NCBI RefSeq assembly: GCF_020404745.1
Contig: NZ_JAIZAP010000025.1
Coordinates: 1-64,000 of the forward strand
DNA: 64,000 nucleotides
Source: Aquibacillus saliphilus
Lineage (GTDB): Bacteria; Bacillota; Bacilli; Bacillales; Amphibacillaceae
Direction: 5' to 3'
A model generated the notes under the pieces. The model saw nothing but the letters and a program-made list of their open reading frames with translations, did no database searches and had not been told where the DNA came from. A program made the position numbers and the translations under genes. Shown in pieces: positions 31,226 to 46,780 of the stretch (its first letter is position 1; the number at the start of each line of letters is the position of its first letter).

Positions 31226-32368
31226 ATGAAATTTATTATACAAAGAGATCAGTTAATGGATAGCGTTCAAAATGTAATGAAGGCTATTTCTTCACGAACA
31301 ACTATTCCAATTTTAACTGGTTTAAAAATTGAGGCAAAAGAAGATGGAATTAAATTAACAGGTAGTGATTCTGATATATCCATTGAATCATTTATTCCAA
31401 GCGAAGAAGATGGAATTGTTTATGTAGAACAAATCGAACCAGGTAGTATTGTCTTACAAGCTAAATATTTCCCTGATATCGTAAGAAAATTACCTCAAAA
31501 AACCGTAGAAATTGAATCGGATGAGCAGTTAAAAGTCACTATTAGATCTGGAGGATCTGAATTCCATCTTAATGGACAAGATTCTGAAGAGTATCCACAA
31601 TTACCTAAACTTAATACAGAGGATAGCTTTGAATTACCAACAGATTTGTTAAAGAATTTAATAAAACAAACAGTTTTTGCTGTATCAACTGTTGAAACCC
31701 GACCAATCTTGACCGGTGTGAATATGAAATTAGAAGAAGGTCAACTGAATTTTATTGCTACAGACAGTCATCGCCTTGCTTCTCGAAAGATTCCACTAGA
31801 AAAAGAAACGCAAGACTTAAAATTCACTAGTGTAGTTATTCCTGGTAAGAGCTTAATTGAATTAAATAAAATATTAGAAGATAAACAAGATAGTATTGAA
31901 ATCAGTGTTACTGAAAACCAAATTTTATTCAGAACAAAACACCTTCATTTCTTATCAAGATTATTAGACGGAAATTACCCTGAAACATCACGGTTAATTC
32001 CTGAACAAAGCAAAACAATTGTTCATGGTACAACAAAAGAACTTTTACAATCTATTGATCGTGCTTCTTTACTTGCAAAAGAAAGTAGAAACAACGTAGT
32101 ACGATTACAAACGAAACAAAATGAACAAATAGAGATTAGTAGTAATTCTCCTGAAGTAGGACAAGTAGTAGAGGAAATAACTGCAAAATCAATTGATGGT
32201 GAGGATTTAAAAATATCGTTTAGTGCAAAATATATGATGGATGCACTAAAAGCAATCGACAATGACCAAGTAAGAATAGAGTTCACGGGTGCAATGAGGC
32301 CTTTCATTATTAGACCTATTGATAATGACCAGGTGCTTCAATTAATTCTACCTGTAAGAACTTACTAG
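31226..32368 (+). CDS. dnaN: DNA polymerase III beta clamp
   Basis: Sliding clamp that tethers the polymerase; three repeated clamp domains of about 125 residues make up 380 residues, and the C-terminus ends in the conserved LILPVRTY. GGAGG lies before the ATG. It is the second gene of the dnaA-dnaN pair, with the unwinding region in the space between and a clear terminator after it. Confidence 0.98.
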   Translation: MKFIIQRDQLMDSVQNVMKAISSRTTIPILTGLKIEAKEDGIKLTGSDSDISIESFIPSEEDGIVYVEQIEPGSIVLQAKYFPDIVRKLPQKTVEIESDEQLKVTIRSGGSEFHLNGQDSEEYPQLPKLNTEDSFELPTDLLKNLIKQTVFAVSTVETRPILTGVNMKLEEGQLNFIATDSHRLASRKIPLEKETQDLKFTSVVIPGKSLIELNKILEDKQDSIEISVTENQILFRTKHLHFLSRLLDGNYPETSRLIPEQSKTIVHGTTKELLQSIDRASLLAKESRNNVVRLQTKQNEQIEISSNSPEVGQVVEEITAKSIDGEDLKISFSAKYMMDALKAIDNDQVRIEFTGAMRPFIIRPIDNDQVLQLILPVRTY

Positions 32369-32383
32369 TAATTATCTTGTTAT

Positions 32384-32431
32384 AAATAACCCTTTTTGAA
32401 TTAAAATATATTCATTAAGGGTTATTTTGTA
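32384..32431 (+). terminator. dnaN terminator
   Basis: AAATAACCCTT/AAGGGTTATTT (32384-32394, 32417-32427) with an inner TGAAT/ATTCA pair and a short T tail, 15 bases past the dnaN stop. Confidence 0.85.
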
Positions 32432-32663
32432 TAGTTTAGCCAATTTCAAAATAATGATTTTTTGTTAGTTGTCATCGGTATAAAGTTGGGATAGACCATT
32501 TACAAACTATATGCTGATGATAATTGTTACATAAGGTAATCATGAAATTGATACCGTTGATAAATTAAACTTGAGATGTAATAAGAATGTTAATTACGTT
32601 TCCTTTTCTTATTGACTAATATTTAGTAAAATAGATAGAAGGATAAAGAAAAAAGGTGATAAA

Positions 32664-32882
32664 ATGAGCGAAGATATAATTATTGAAACTGAATATATTC
32701 AATTGGGACAATTCCTTAAGCTTGCAAATGTATTAGAGACTGGTGGTATGGTAAAAGTCTTTTTATCTGAATATGAAGTTTTGGTAAATGGAGAATTAGA
32801 AAATCGTAGAGGCAAAAAATTATATTCAGGAGATAAAATCGATATAGAAGACGTTGGATCTTTTATAGTCCGTGCTAATTAA
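32664..32882 (+). CDS. yaaA: S4-domain protein YaaA
   Basis: A 72-residue RNA-binding protein of the S4 family (YaaA/RlbA type). The S4 core is visible in LGQFLKLANVLETGGMVKVFLSEYEVLVNGE and the following NRRGKKLYSGD turn. In Bacilli it always lies between dnaN and recF; a role in ribosome assembly is suspected. AAAGGTGA precedes the ATG. About 230 bases upstream show no gene or clear promoter. Confidence 0.93.
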   Translation: MSEDIIIETEYIQLGQFLKLANVLETGGMVKVFLSEYEVLVNGELENRRGKKLYSGDKIDIEDVGSFIVRAN

Positions 32883-32950
32883 AGCATGCTATTAATTATG
32901 TTTTAAAAGACAAAGATATGATGCTGCACTCTAAAAGTGAGCATTCGTAA

Positions 32951-33032
32951 TAGACCGGAATTTACTCTTGGAAGCCCTTCTAGAACCAAGCTTAGATAGA
33001 ACTTGGCAATTATCAGTTTTTCTTACGGTCTA
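32951..33032 (+). other. Nested hairpin in the recF leader
   Basis: An outer TAGACCG/CGGTCTA pair (32951-32957, 33026-33032) encloses CCAAG/CTTGG (32976-32980, 33002-33006). It abuts the nested-hairpin repeat that follows. Without a T-run it is not a terminator. Confidence 0.45.
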
Positions 33033-33153
33033 GAAAATTACAAAATGGACACTGTGGACAATTCATTCCTAAGGTAGCCACGTTCAGCTTCGGCGCCCAC
33101 CCGAGAATAAGTGGTTTGCTTATTTCGAAGGCGCCACTTGAGCTTTTGTTCCG
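33033..33153 (+). repeat. Nested-hairpin repeat, copy 1 (recF leader)
   Basis: Full-length member of the dispersed family described in the findings. Left flank AAAATGGAC (33042-33050), TAGCCACGTTCAGCT block, paired GGCGCC arms (33092-33097 and 33130-33135), inner GAATAAG/CTTATTTC stem around GGTTTG, then GCTTTTGTTC. It ends 20 bases before the recF ATG. Confidence 0.8.
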
Positions 33154-33173
33154 TATGGAGAAAGGGAAATACA

Positions 33174-34286
33174 ATGCACATTCACCACTTAACCCTTAGA
33201 AACTACCGTAATTACGATCAGTTACAATTAAAGTTCGATGATAGAATTAATGTAATTATCGGTGAGAATGCTCAAGGAAAAACAAACTTGATGGAATCTA
33301 TTTATGTATTAGCATTTTCAAAGTCTTACCGAACCCCTAAAGATAAAGAACTTATCCAATGGGAGCAAGAATATGCTAAAATAGAAGGTAGTGTATTTAA
33401 AAGAAAGCGAACTTTTCCTTTAGAAATTGTAATCTCACAAAAAGGTAAAAAAGCAAAACTGAATCATATTGAGCAAAGACGTCTTAGTGATTATATTGGG
33501 GCTTTAAACGTGGTTATGTTTGCACCAGAAGATTTAAACCTTGTAAAAGGAAGCCCTCAAATTAGAAGGCGTTTTATTGATATGGAGATAGGACAAATAC
33601 AACCTATGTACATATATCATTTAGGTCAATACTTAAAAGTTCTAAAACAGCGTAATCACCTACTTAAAAACCTTCAAAGAAATAGACAAACAGATCGAAC
33701 AATGCTGCATGTTTTAACCGAGCAATTAATAGAACATGCAGCTGTAATAATAGAGAAACGGTTCAAGTTTCTAGATATGCTAAGAAAATGGGCAGGCCCA
33801 ATTCATCAAGGAATCACTAGAGGAATTGAACAGTTAGAAATTAGGTATAATGCCTCCATTGATGTATCAGAACAGGATAATAGGGAGAAAATAGTAAACA
33901 TATATTACCAAAAATTTTCTGAGATAGAAGATAGGGAGGTTGAACGTGGAAGTACCTTAATTGGTCCACATCGAGATGATCTCTTATTTTACGTGAATGA
34001 TAAAGATGTACAAACTTATGGTTCCCAGGGTCAGCAAAGGACTACTGCATTATCTTTAAAATTAGCAGAAATAGAGTTAATCAATAATGAAGTAGGAGAA
34101 TACCCGATTCTATTATTGGATGATGTACTAAGTGAGCTTGATGATTTTAGACAATCTCATTTATTAGATACCATCCAGGGAAAAGTACAAACGTTTGTCT
34201 CCACTACAAGTGTTGATGGTATTAAACACGATACTTTAAATAAAGCCGAAATATTTCGAGTGAAGAATGGTATAATAGAAAGTTAG
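33174..34286 (+). CDS. recF: DNA repair ATPase RecF
   Basis: SMC-like ATPase that loads RecA at gaps with RecO and RecR. Walker A is GENAQGKTN near residue 30, the signature motif is YGSQGQQRT, and Walker B is [11 protein letters not shown]. The ATG at 33174 gives 370 residues, exactly the family length, and homology begins at [14 protein letters not shown]. The frame is open further upstream only through the repeat. Repeat copy 1 fills the leader. Confidence 0.96.
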   Translation: MHIHHLTLRNYRNYDQLQLKFDDRINVIIGENAQGKTNLMESIYVLAFSKSYRTPKDKELIQWEQEYAKIEGSVFKRKRTFPLEIVISQKGKKAKLNHIEQRRLSDYIGALNVVMFAPEDLNLVKGSPQIRRRFIDMEIGQIQPMYIYHLGQYLKVLKQRNHLLKNLQRNRQTDRTMLHVLTEQLIEHAAVIIEKRFKFLDMLRKWAGPIHQGITRGIEQLEIRYNASIDVSEQDNREKIVNIYYQKFSEIEDREVERGSTLIGPHRDDLLFYVNDKDVQTYGSQGQQRTTALSLKLAEIELINNEVGEYPILLLDDVLSELDDFRQSHLLDTIQGKVQTFVSTTSVDGIKHDTLNKAEIFRVKNGIIES

Positions 34287-34301
34287 AAATGGAGGAAAAC
34301 A

Positions 34302-34580
34302 ATGTTTATCCACATTGGAGACGATAATGTTATCCGATCAGAAGAAGTTATTGCTATTATCGATCATCATTTAATTAGTTCTTCAACGATAAATGAACAA
34401 ATGATGTTTAATCAAAGTAAAAATAAAAAGGTGCTAGACCCTCAAGAAGAAGGGGTGAAATCTATTGTTATAACAAAGGATTTCATCTATTATAGTCCTC
34501 TTTCTGTTTTAACATTAAAAAAACGCGCGAGTATGATTACTTCGATAAGTAAGCTAGAAAATTACTCAGATGCGTTATAA
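34302..34580 (+). CDS. remB: Extracellular matrix regulator RemB
   Basis: A 92-residue protein of the DUF370/RemA-RemB family (YaaB), starting MFIHIGDDNVI. RemA-type proteins are DNA-binding activators of matrix and osmoprotection genes; RemB is the recF-linked paralogue. GGAGG precedes the ATG 15 bases after recF, so it is in the same transcript. Confidence 0.9.
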   Translation: MFIHIGDDNVIRSEEVIAIIDHHLISSSTINEQMMFNQSKNKKVLDPQEEGVKSIVITKDFIYYSPLSVLTLKKRASMITSISKLENYSDAL

Positions 34581-34644
34581 TTTATCAGTTATAAGTATGG
34601 AATTATTTATTGTGTTTAATGTCATGCACTAATGATTAGAAACT

Positions 34645-34665
34645 ATTTGTTGGATATCAACAAAT
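34645..34665 (+). other. Short hairpin in the gyrB leader
   Basis: ATTTGTTG/CAACAAAT, 8-bp stem with a 5-base loop, 39 bases before the gyrB start and without a T-run. The role is unknown. Confidence 0.35.
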
Positions 34666-34694
34666 TTAAATAGAATCCTCTTAAAGAAGTGTAG

Positions 34695-36632
<1,938 letters not shown>

Positions 36633-36804
36633 TAGTTAAAGGAAAATTCATTTCGTGAAAAGTAGTTAATCAATTTCATACTACCTATTTACCGTCAACA
36701 GGGTATGTTGAACCAGAACCTTTTCCAACTATGATGTTGTCAGGATATGGTTTGAGATTGTAATTTTGAAATTGACTCGTAATAGATAACGATTAAATAA
36801 GTGT

Positions 36805-36840
36805 AGAGACTGTGGCCTGAAAAATAGGCAAGTCTCTTTT
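36805..36840 (+). terminator. Terminator between gyrB and gyrA
   Basis: AGAGACT/AGTCTCT stem (36805-36811, 36831-36837) with inner GCCT/AGGC, followed by TTTTCC. It lies 173 bases past gyrB and only 27 bases before the gyrA start, so it could also act on a gyrA leader transcript. Confidence 0.65.
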
Positions 36841-36866
36841 CCTCATTTTGATAGGGAGGTAATCTC

Positions 36867-39410
36867 ATGGTGGATCAACAACGGCCACACGTGCAAGAAA
36901 TAAATATTAGCAATGAAATGCGTACATCTTTTTTGGATTACGCAATGAGTGTTATTGTAGCCCGCGCTTTACCAGATGTTAGAGATGGGTTAAAGCCAGT
37001 GCATCGTAGAATACTATATGCAATGAATGATTTAGGAATACAAGCAGATAAGGCATACAAAAAATCTGCTCGTATTGTAGGGGATGTACTAGGTAAATAT
37101 CACCCACACGGTGATTCCTCAGTATATGAGGCAATGGTTCGAATGGCTCAAGATTTCAGTTATCGATATATGCTAGTAGATGGACATGGTAACTTTGGAT
37201 CTGTTGACGGAGATTCTGCTGCAGCGATGCGTTATACGGAAGCACGTATGTCAAAAATATCGATGGAATTGTTACGAGATATTAACAAAGATACCATTGA
37301 CTACCAGGACAACTATGATGGATCGGAAAGAGAACCAATCGTTCTTCCTTCACGTTTTCCAAATTTGCTTGTTAACGGAGCTTCAGGAATAGCTGTTGGG
37401 ATGGCTACCAATATCCCGCCACATCAGTTAGGCGAAACAATTGATGCTGTGTTAGCGGTAAGCGAAAATCCAGACATTACTATTGAAGAATTGATGGAAA
37501 ACCATATCTTTGGACCGGATTTTCCTACAGCAGGACAAATCTTAGGCCGAAGTGGGATAAGAAAAGCGTTTGAAACAGGAAAAGGTTCGGTAACAGTCCG
37601 AGCGAAAGTACGTATTGAAGAACACGCCAATGGTAAATCTACAATCATTATTACTGAGCTTCCTTATCAAGTAAACAAAGCTAGATTAGTTGAAAAAATT
37701 GCTGATTTAGTCCGAGATAAACGAATCGAAGGCATAACAGATTTAAGAGATGAGTCAGACCGGACAGGTATGCGTGTTGTTGTTGAGTTACGCAGGGATG
37801 TTAACCCGAATGTCGTCTTAAATAATCTATATAAACAAACATCTCTTCAAACTACTTTTGGTATTAACATGCTTGCGCTAGTAAATGGGCATCCAAAAGT
37901 TTTAAATTTAAAAGAGTGTCTAAAACATTATTTAGATCACCAAGTAGTAGTTATAAAAAGACGTACAGCTTTCGAATTAAGAAAAGCTGAAGCTAGGGCA
38001 CATATATTAGAAGGCTTACGAATAGCTTTAGACCACCTAGATGAAGTAATTACCCTAATTAGACAATCTAAAACAGCAGATATTGCAAGAGAAGGTCTAA
38101 TAAATCGTTTTGAGTTATCAGATAAGCAAGCACAAGCAATTCTTGATATGCGATTACAGCGTTTAACTGGGTTAGAACGTGAAAAAATCGAACAAGAATA
38201 TAAGGACTTAATGGAATTAATATCGGAGTTAAAAGCAATTTTGGCTAATGAAGAAAAAGTATTAGAAATTATTCGTGAGGAATTGACAGAGATAAAAGAA
38301 CGTTTTAATGATAAAAGGCGTACTGAAATTATCGTTGGTGGCGCAGACTTTATTGAAGATGAAGATTTGATTCCGGTAGAGAATATTGTTATCACGTTAA
38401 CGCACCAAGGATATGTAAAACGACTACCTTCTTCTACTTACCGTACGCAAAGAAGAGGTGGACGTGGTGTTCAAGGTATGGGAACAAATGAGGATGATTT
38501 TGTTGAACACCTTGTTTCAACATCGACACATGATACAGTCTTATTTTTCTCAAATAAAGGTAAGGTTTATAAAGCAAAAGGCTATGAAGTTCCTGAATTT
38601 AGTCGAACGGCGAAAGGTATTCCAATTATCAACCTTCTAGGAATAGAAAAAGGTGAATGGATAAATGCAGTTATTACTGTGAGTGAGTTTGCAGAAGACT
38701 GGTATCTCTTCTTTACGACCAGACAAGGAATATCTAAACGAACAACCCTATCGCAATTTGCTAATATTAGAAAGGGCGGGCTGATAGCATTAAATCTCCG
38801 TGAAGAAGATGAGTTAATTGCAGTTCGTTTAACTGATGGTAACAAGCATATTATGATTGGTACAAAGAATGGTTACTTAATTCGATTCCCTGAAGAACAA
38901 ATACGTTCAATGGGCCGTACAGCTGCTGGTGTTAAAGGCATCTCACTGAGAGGCGATGATATCGTCGTTTCTATGGAAATTATCGAGGATGGACTTAACG
39001 TTTTAAATGTTACAGAGAATGGTTATGGCAAGCAAACTCCTGCTAGCGAATACCGAATTACAAACCGCGGTGGTAAGGGAGTATTTACTAGTAACATAAC
39101 TGAAAAAACAGGTAGAATTGTAACAGTGAAAGCAGTAACAGGTGAAGAAGATATTATGATTATTACTGCACTTGGCGTTTTAATCCGGATGCCTGTTAAA
39201 GGAATTTCTGTAACTGGAAGAAACACCCAAGGTGTTAGACTTATTCGTTTACAAGAAGATGAAAAAGTCGCAACAGTTGCAAGAATTGAAACAGAAGAAG
39301 AGGAAGAAATTGAGCCATCATTACCTGAAGGCGAAGAAGTGATTGATGATATTGAAACTTCATCATCAAAAGAGAAAGATGCCGAGGAAAGATTAGATAA
39401 AGAAGAATAA
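36867..39410 (+). CDS. gyrA: DNA gyrase subunit A
   Basis: DNA cleavage and wrapping subunit. The N-terminal breakage-reunion domain has the catalytic tyrosine in the [11 protein letters not shown] motif (about 120) and the quinolone region HGDSSVYE (Ser at the usual sensitive position, Glu after it). The C-terminal beta-pinwheel carries the GyrA box RRGGRGVQG near 530-540, which marks gyrase rather than topoisomerase IV. It has 847 residues with an acidic tail. GGGAGGT precedes the ATG. Confidence 0.98.
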   Translation: MVDQQRPHVQEINISNEMRTSFLDYAMSVIVARALPDVRDGLKPVHRRILYAMNDLGIQADKAYKKSARIVGDVLGKYHPHGDSSVYEAMVRMAQDFSYRYMLVDGHGNFGSVDGDSAAAMRYTEARMSKISMELLRDINKDTIDYQDNYDGSEREPIVLPSRFPNLLVNGASGIAVGMATNIPPHQLGETIDAVLAVSENPDITIEELMENHIFGPDFPTAGQILGRSGIRKAFETGKGSVTVRAKVRIEEHANGKSTIIITELPYQVNKARLVEKIADLVRDKRIEGITDLRDESDRTGMRVVVELRRDVNPNVVLNNLYKQTSLQTTFGINMLALVNGHPKVLNLKECLKHYLDHQVVVIKRRTAFELRKAEARAHILEGLRIALDHLDEVITLIRQSKTADIAREGLINRFELSDKQAQAILDMRLQRLTGLEREKIEQEYKDLMELISELKAILANEEKVLEIIREELTEIKERFNDKRRTEIIVGGADFIEDEDLIPVENIVITLTHQGYVKRLPSSTYRTQRRGGRGVQGMGTNEDDFVEHLVSTSTHDTVLFFSNKGKVYKAKGYEVPEFSRTAKGIPIINLLGIEKGEWINAVITVSEFAEDWYLFFTTRQGISKRTTLSQFANIRKGGLIALNLREEDELIAVRLTDGNKHIMIGTKNGYLIRFPEEQIRSMGRTAAGVKGISLRGDDIVVSMEIIEDGLNVLNVTENGYGKQTPASEYRITNRGGKGVFTSNITEKTGRIVTVKAVTGEEDIMIITALGVLIRMPVKGISVTGRNTQGVRLIRLQEDEKVATVARIETEEEEEIEPSLPEGEEVIDDIETSSSKEKDAEERLDKEE

Positions 39411-39471
39411 TTAGTTTTACTTTTGCTAAATAACTGACTTCATATACTAGCGGAACACTCTAATAGTATGG

Positions 39472-39506
39472 AAAATCCCCTACTGTTAAAAGGTAGGGGA
39501 TTTTTT
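39472..39506 (+). terminator. gyrA terminator
   Basis: Perfect 12-bp stem (39472-39483, 39493-39504) running into TTTTTT, 62 bases past the stop. Confidence 0.93.
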
Positions 39507-39538
39507 AAAAATGTAGTTAGAAATGAGGAGTGGACTGG

Positions 39539-40633
39539 ATGTGGGTACATCCTAAACAATTAGTTCCTGGTTGTCTAATTATGAAGGATGTGATGGGAAA
39601 AACGAATCACCCAATTGTCCTTAAAAATACCGTTGTTACGGATCGACATATAACAATACTAACTAAATTTTTGGTTAAAAAAGTAGAAGTAGCTGATCGC
39701 TTGAATTTTGGTGTGAAATTTAATCCTAAAGATTTAGAAGAAGAAAGTAACGAGGGAAAAACGAGTCAAACAGAAAATGAAGTCAGTACTAAAACATTCT
39801 ATCAACACTATATTGAGGCTGTAGAAGGCTACAAAAAACTATTTGTTCATTGGCAAAGTGGTGCTTCTTTAGACATAAACAGAGTAAGAAAATTAATATT
39901 TCCTTTGTTTGAACAAATTGATCAAGCGGGTTTTGACCTATATCTATTACACCAGTATTCCTCTAAAAAGGACTATTTTTTTCACCATTGTATATCTATT
40001 TCCCTTATTTCTGCTTTTCTAGCGAAAAAAAGAAACTACCAAAAAGAATGGGTACAGGTTGGTCTAGCTGGTTTATTGGCAGATAGCGGTATGTCTAAAA
40101 TTAATCGAAACCTATTTAATAAAGAAAGCACGTTAACTTTACCTGAATATGAAGAAATAAAAAAGCATCCGACATATTCATATCGTTTAGTAGAAAAGGT
40201 TCCATCTTTGTCAATGGGGGTGAAATTAGCTGTCTTGCAACACCATGAGCGTTTTGATGGTGCTGGCTATCCTTTAGGAGTCGAAAAAAGTAAAATACAT
40301 CCTTATGCAAGTATTCTCGCTATTAGCGATACATATCATGCGATGACTTCAGAACGTATCTATCAAGGAAAACAGTCACCTTTTAAAGTAATCGAAGAAA
40401 TGATGCAAGACAAGTTTAATAAGTTTGATCATCAAATATTACAAACATTTGTTGAAAGCTTATCGAGTTTTTCAATTGGAACAAAAGTTCGATTATCTAA
40501 CAATAAAAAAGGTGAAATAGTTTTTATTGAAACAAATCATCCTACAAGACCGATGATTAGATTTGAAGATGATCATCAAATTGTCCCATTAACAGAGAAC
40601 CGCAATATTTATATTGAAGAAATACTAACTTAA
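39539..40633 (+). CDS. HD-GYP domain protein with a degenerate HD motif
   Basis: A 364-residue cytoplasmic protein without membrane segments. The C-terminal part (about 135-310) is an HD-GYP domain, a family that usually hydrolyses c-di-GMP. HHERFDGAGYP (about 235-245) is intact, but the HD pair reads LADSGM (about 180-185), with His replaced by Ala, and the following Lys by Met; DAMT reads YHAMT. Catalysis is therefore doubtful, and a binding or sensing role is possible. The N-terminal 110 residues are unlike any domain I recognise. ATG 39539 has GAGGAG 8 bases ahead; GTG 39530 overlaps it. Confidence 0.85.
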   Translation: MWVHPKQLVPGCLIMKDVMGKTNHPIVLKNTVVTDRHITILTKFLVKKVEVADRLNFGVKFNPKDLEEESNEGKTSQTENEVSTKTFYQHYIEAVEGYKKLFVHWQSGASLDINRVRKLIFPLFEQIDQAGFDLYLLHQYSSKKDYFFHHCISISLISAFLAKKRNYQKEWVQVGLAGLLADSGMSKINRNLFNKESTLTLPEYEEIKKHPTYSYRLVEKVPSLSMGVKLAVLQHHERFDGAGYPLGVEKSKIHPYASILAISDTYHAMTSERIYQGKQSPFKVIEEMMQDKFNKFDHQILQTFVESLSSFSIGTKVRLSNNKKGEIVFIETNHPTRPMIRFEDDHQIVPLTENRNIYIEEILT

Positions 40634-40671
40634 AACACAAGGATTAGCTGATAATTGCTAATCCTTGTGTT
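40634..40671. terminator. Bidirectional terminator, HD-GYP gene / yaaC
   Basis: Perfect 15-bp stem (40634-40648 with 40657-40671). The right arm encodes the last codons and the TAG stop of yaaC, so the genes share this terminator very tightly. Confidence 0.92.
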
Positions 40672-41620
40672 GTTTTAGTAGAAAGTAGCCTAATAATGTA
40701 GGTACCTTCGTTGATGTTACTGTCAAAAACTGCTGTATAAAGGGGTAGTCTTCGGTTGGAAGTGTGTGTAGCAGGTCACCCCACCATTCTGTTTCATAAC
40801 GACTAATCATACTAAGATTATAAAGTAATAAGTAATGGTTCATAACTTCATGACTAGTTGAAAAGTAGTGTCTACTTTTAGGAAAATAGAATGCCTCTTC
40901 ACTAGCGTGGAAAAAAAACGGTCCTTTCGATGATGGGGATAAAGGCTTTGATAATGTAATCATAATTTTGTCTTTATCGTTTAAGTTACTTTCAATGCCT
41001 ACAAGATAATTAGTTAGTTTATTAATAAAGTTGGTTTCCGTTATATGATAACTATCTAATAGGGATGAATCAAAAGTAAGTATCGATTCTTTCAAATATC
41101 CAATCTTGGTTAGTTTACCACTTCCTCTATGGTGCATGAAAAGATCATTTAATTCTGGTATGGCAGCCAGTAATTGATTCATATTAATTTTTTGAAAGGG
41201 AAGTTGATTTACTTCAAATAAATACTTAGAAAAATATGGAAACAAACCTTTGTGTTGAATTTTTATTTCATCATTTAAAAAAGCATATTGTTGCTTTTTA
41301 AGTTTTCTGGTCGATACCCCGTGTGAAAGCATAGCAGTATTTTCAGGATAGTCAGGACGTTTTGTTAAAAGGCAAGCCTTTAACAAATGAACCATTCCGT
41401 AGAAAAATAAAATAGGTTTAATTACGATATCTGATTTAATTCCTGATTGATAAAATGCCTGGCCGTGCTCCAGATAATATAAGAATCGATAACAATTTTG
41501 ATAACTTCTTTTTTCTGGATCTTGAATTTGATTTTGAATATAACAGTTTTTTAAATATTTTTGTGAAGTGTGGGCAGATTTTAGATAAACAAGAAAATTT
41601 GAAATGTCCTGTTGAAACAT
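40658..41620 (-). CDS. yaaC: YaaC family protein
   Basis: A 320-residue protein that matches the YaaC family by sequence character and by its place, opposite in strand, between gyrA and guaB. The N-terminal part is rich in Tyr and Lys; the block around GPFFFHASEEAFYFPKSR and the C-terminal WGDLLHT are recognisable family stretches. No catalytic motif is visible; the function is unknown. It runs head-on to replication. Confidence 0.88.
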   Translation of the reverse strand: MFQQDISNFLVYLKSAHTSQKYLKNCYIQNQIQDPEKRSYQNCYRFLYYLEHGQAFYQSGIKSDIVIKPILFFYGMVHLLKACLLTKRPDYPENTAMLSHGVSTRKLKKQQYAFLNDEIKIQHKGLFPYFSKYLFEVNQLPFQKINMNQLLAAIPELNDLFMHHRGSGKLTKIGYLKESILTFDSSLLDSYHITETNFINKLTNYLVGIESNLNDKDKIMITLSKPLSPSSKGPFFFHASEEAFYFPKSRHYFSTSHEVMNHYLLLYNLSMISRYETEWWGDLLHTLPTEDYPFIQQFLTVTSTKVPTLLGYFLLKQHKD

Positions 41621-41816
41621 AGAACAATTCCTTTCTAAAAATGCTTTAGTAATGTCAAGTAAAAATTAAACTTAATTAACTCTTGAAAAAGGTGAAAAAA
41701 GGTTGAAAAAGCTAGTACGATGTCGTATTGTAAATAACAATAGAATTTATTAAAAGGATTAAAACTACTAAGAAATCAGCTGTTTTTCCCTTTTAAATGG
41801 GAAAAAGTTAATTTAA

Positions 41817-43349
<1,533 letters not shown>

Positions 43350-43362
43350 AAGAAAGTTTTAA

Positions 43363-43398
43363 AAGGGCTGAATCCTACTACTAGGATTCAGCCCTTCT
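43363..43398 (+). terminator. guaB terminator
   Basis: Perfect 15-bp stem (43363-43377, 43382-43396) with a 4-base loop, 13 bases past the stop; the T tail is short. Confidence 0.88.
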
Positions 43399-43431
43399 TA
43401 AAAGTTAAGGAAATATAAAATTTTGCGATTC

Positions 43432-43534
43432 GATGTCTAGCTCCAGCGCCTAGCCGGAAATAAGCGGTTTGCTTATTTCGAATGCACACCCCGCCTCAGG
43501 GACCTAGGCTAACAAGGAGCCTTGCGCTTTTCTT
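43432..43534 (+). repeat. Nested-hairpin repeat, copy 2 (glycosylase gene leader)
   Basis: Contains GTCTAGCTCCAGCGCCTA, the GGAAATAAGC/GCTTATTTC stem around GGTTT (43456-43478), a GCCTCAGG block, and the right end GCGCTTTTCTTA. The right end merges into the AGGAGG site of the next gene. Confidence 0.8.
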
Positions 43535-43552
43535 ATAGGAGGAGAAATAAGG

Positions 43553-44266
43553 ATGTTAATACCTGATAACACACACCGTTCATGGAACAAATTTTTAACT
43601 ACGGATATTTTAAATGAGCTGTTAAGAATTGAGCAACAAATTGGAGAAGAATACAATCCAACTGACCCCAAAAACATATTGCGTTTTCTAACGATAGACC
43701 TTGACCAGGTTAAAGTTATTTGGCTTGGACAGGATGTATATCCAGCTATTGGTGTGGCCACTGGAAGGGCATTTGAGGTTGGTGACTTATATGACTGGGA
43801 TCAGTCATTTCGACAGGTATCAATCAAAAATATAATTCGTCTCTTACATAAAAATTATTTTGGAATAACTGACTATCAGAATATAAAGACGTTCAATACG
43901 ATTAAAACTGATATAAAAAATGAAAAGTTTCCGATTAAATCACCGAAAAAGTGGTTTGATTCACTTGAAAATCAAGGAGTATTGTTTCTTAATACCTCTT
44001 TTACTTGTCAGGTTGGAAAGGCTAATAGTCATAAAAAGATTTGGAGTTCATTTTCTAACAAGGTAATGGCTTATATTTCCGAGCAAAACCCAAAGGCTAA
44101 ATGGTTTTTATGGGGAAATGAAGCAAAATCGAATAAAAAACAAATAAAAAATGGAGTGCATTTGGAAAGTAGGCACCCGATGATGTGTAGCAATAAGTAC
44201 ACGGATGACTTCTTAAAATCTAACTGTTTTCTCTCTACTTGGGAAGATATCAATTGGTTAGGCTAG
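43553..44266 (+). CDS. Divergent uracil-DNA glycosylase family protein
   Basis: A 237-residue protein of the uracil-DNA glycosylase superfamily. The water-activating motif reads GQDVYP (59-64) in place of GQDPYP, with the Asp kept; a LLN-like block LNTSFTCQVGKANSH follows, and the leucine-loop motif reads HPMMCS in place of HPSPLS. It may excise uracil or another base, but the altered motifs leave substrate uncertain. It lies between guaB and an RpiR gene, outside the conserved core, and looks like a later insertion. AGGAGG precedes the ATG. Confidence 0.8.
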   Translation: MLIPDNTHRSWNKFLTTDILNELLRIEQQIGEEYNPTDPKNILRFLTIDLDQVKVIWLGQDVYPAIGVATGRAFEVGDLYDWDQSFRQVSIKNIIRLLHKNYFGITDYQNIKTFNTIKTDIKNEKFPIKSPKKWFDSLENQGVLFLNTSFTCQVGKANSHKKIWSSFSNKVMAYISEQNPKAKWFLWGNEAKSNKKQIKNGVHLESRHPMMCSNKYTDDFLKSNCFLSTWEDINWLG

Positions 44267-44302
44267 CTCATTTTCAAAAAGTGAAAATGGGTAACTAGCT
44301 AG
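44263..44302 (+). terminator. Possible terminator after the glycosylase gene
   Basis: CATTTTCA/TGAAAATG (44269-44276, 44282-44289) with outer CTAGCT/AGCTAG (44263-44268, 44297-44302). No T-run follows, so termination is uncertain. Confidence 0.35.
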
Positions 44303-44348
44303 TGTAATCAGAAATATAAAACGATATACTTAGAATAGTGGTGATGAT

Positions 44349-46527
<2,179 letters not shown>

Positions 46528-46530
46528 TAA

Positions 46531-46576
46531 AAAAAGAGCTTTACCTAACTAATCAAGTGAAGGTAAAGCTCTTTTT
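46531..46576 (+). terminator. Terminator of the rpiR-GH1 unit
   Basis: Perfect 16-bp stem (46531-46546, 46561-46576) ending in a T-run, 4 bases past the stop. Confidence 0.95.
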
Positions 46577-46780
46577 ATAAATAAAATTAATTCACTATAA
46601 GAAAAAAAGCATGTGAAACAGTAACAGAAGGTTAATTGTTTTTAATCTATTAGGATACAAAATGACTAGAATTATCTACTAAATAATTCCAAATGGACCT
46701 ACTAAAAGGACATTCCCCTTTTCAAACTAATATGATAAAATAGTTGAGGTGCATACTAATATTGGTGGGGGTAGAGAAAG

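Noticed and set aside
36633-36804. The gyrB-gyrA gap searched for a small gene or RNA.
   Set aside because: No open frame with a ribosome site and no recognisable RNA fold other than the terminator at its end.
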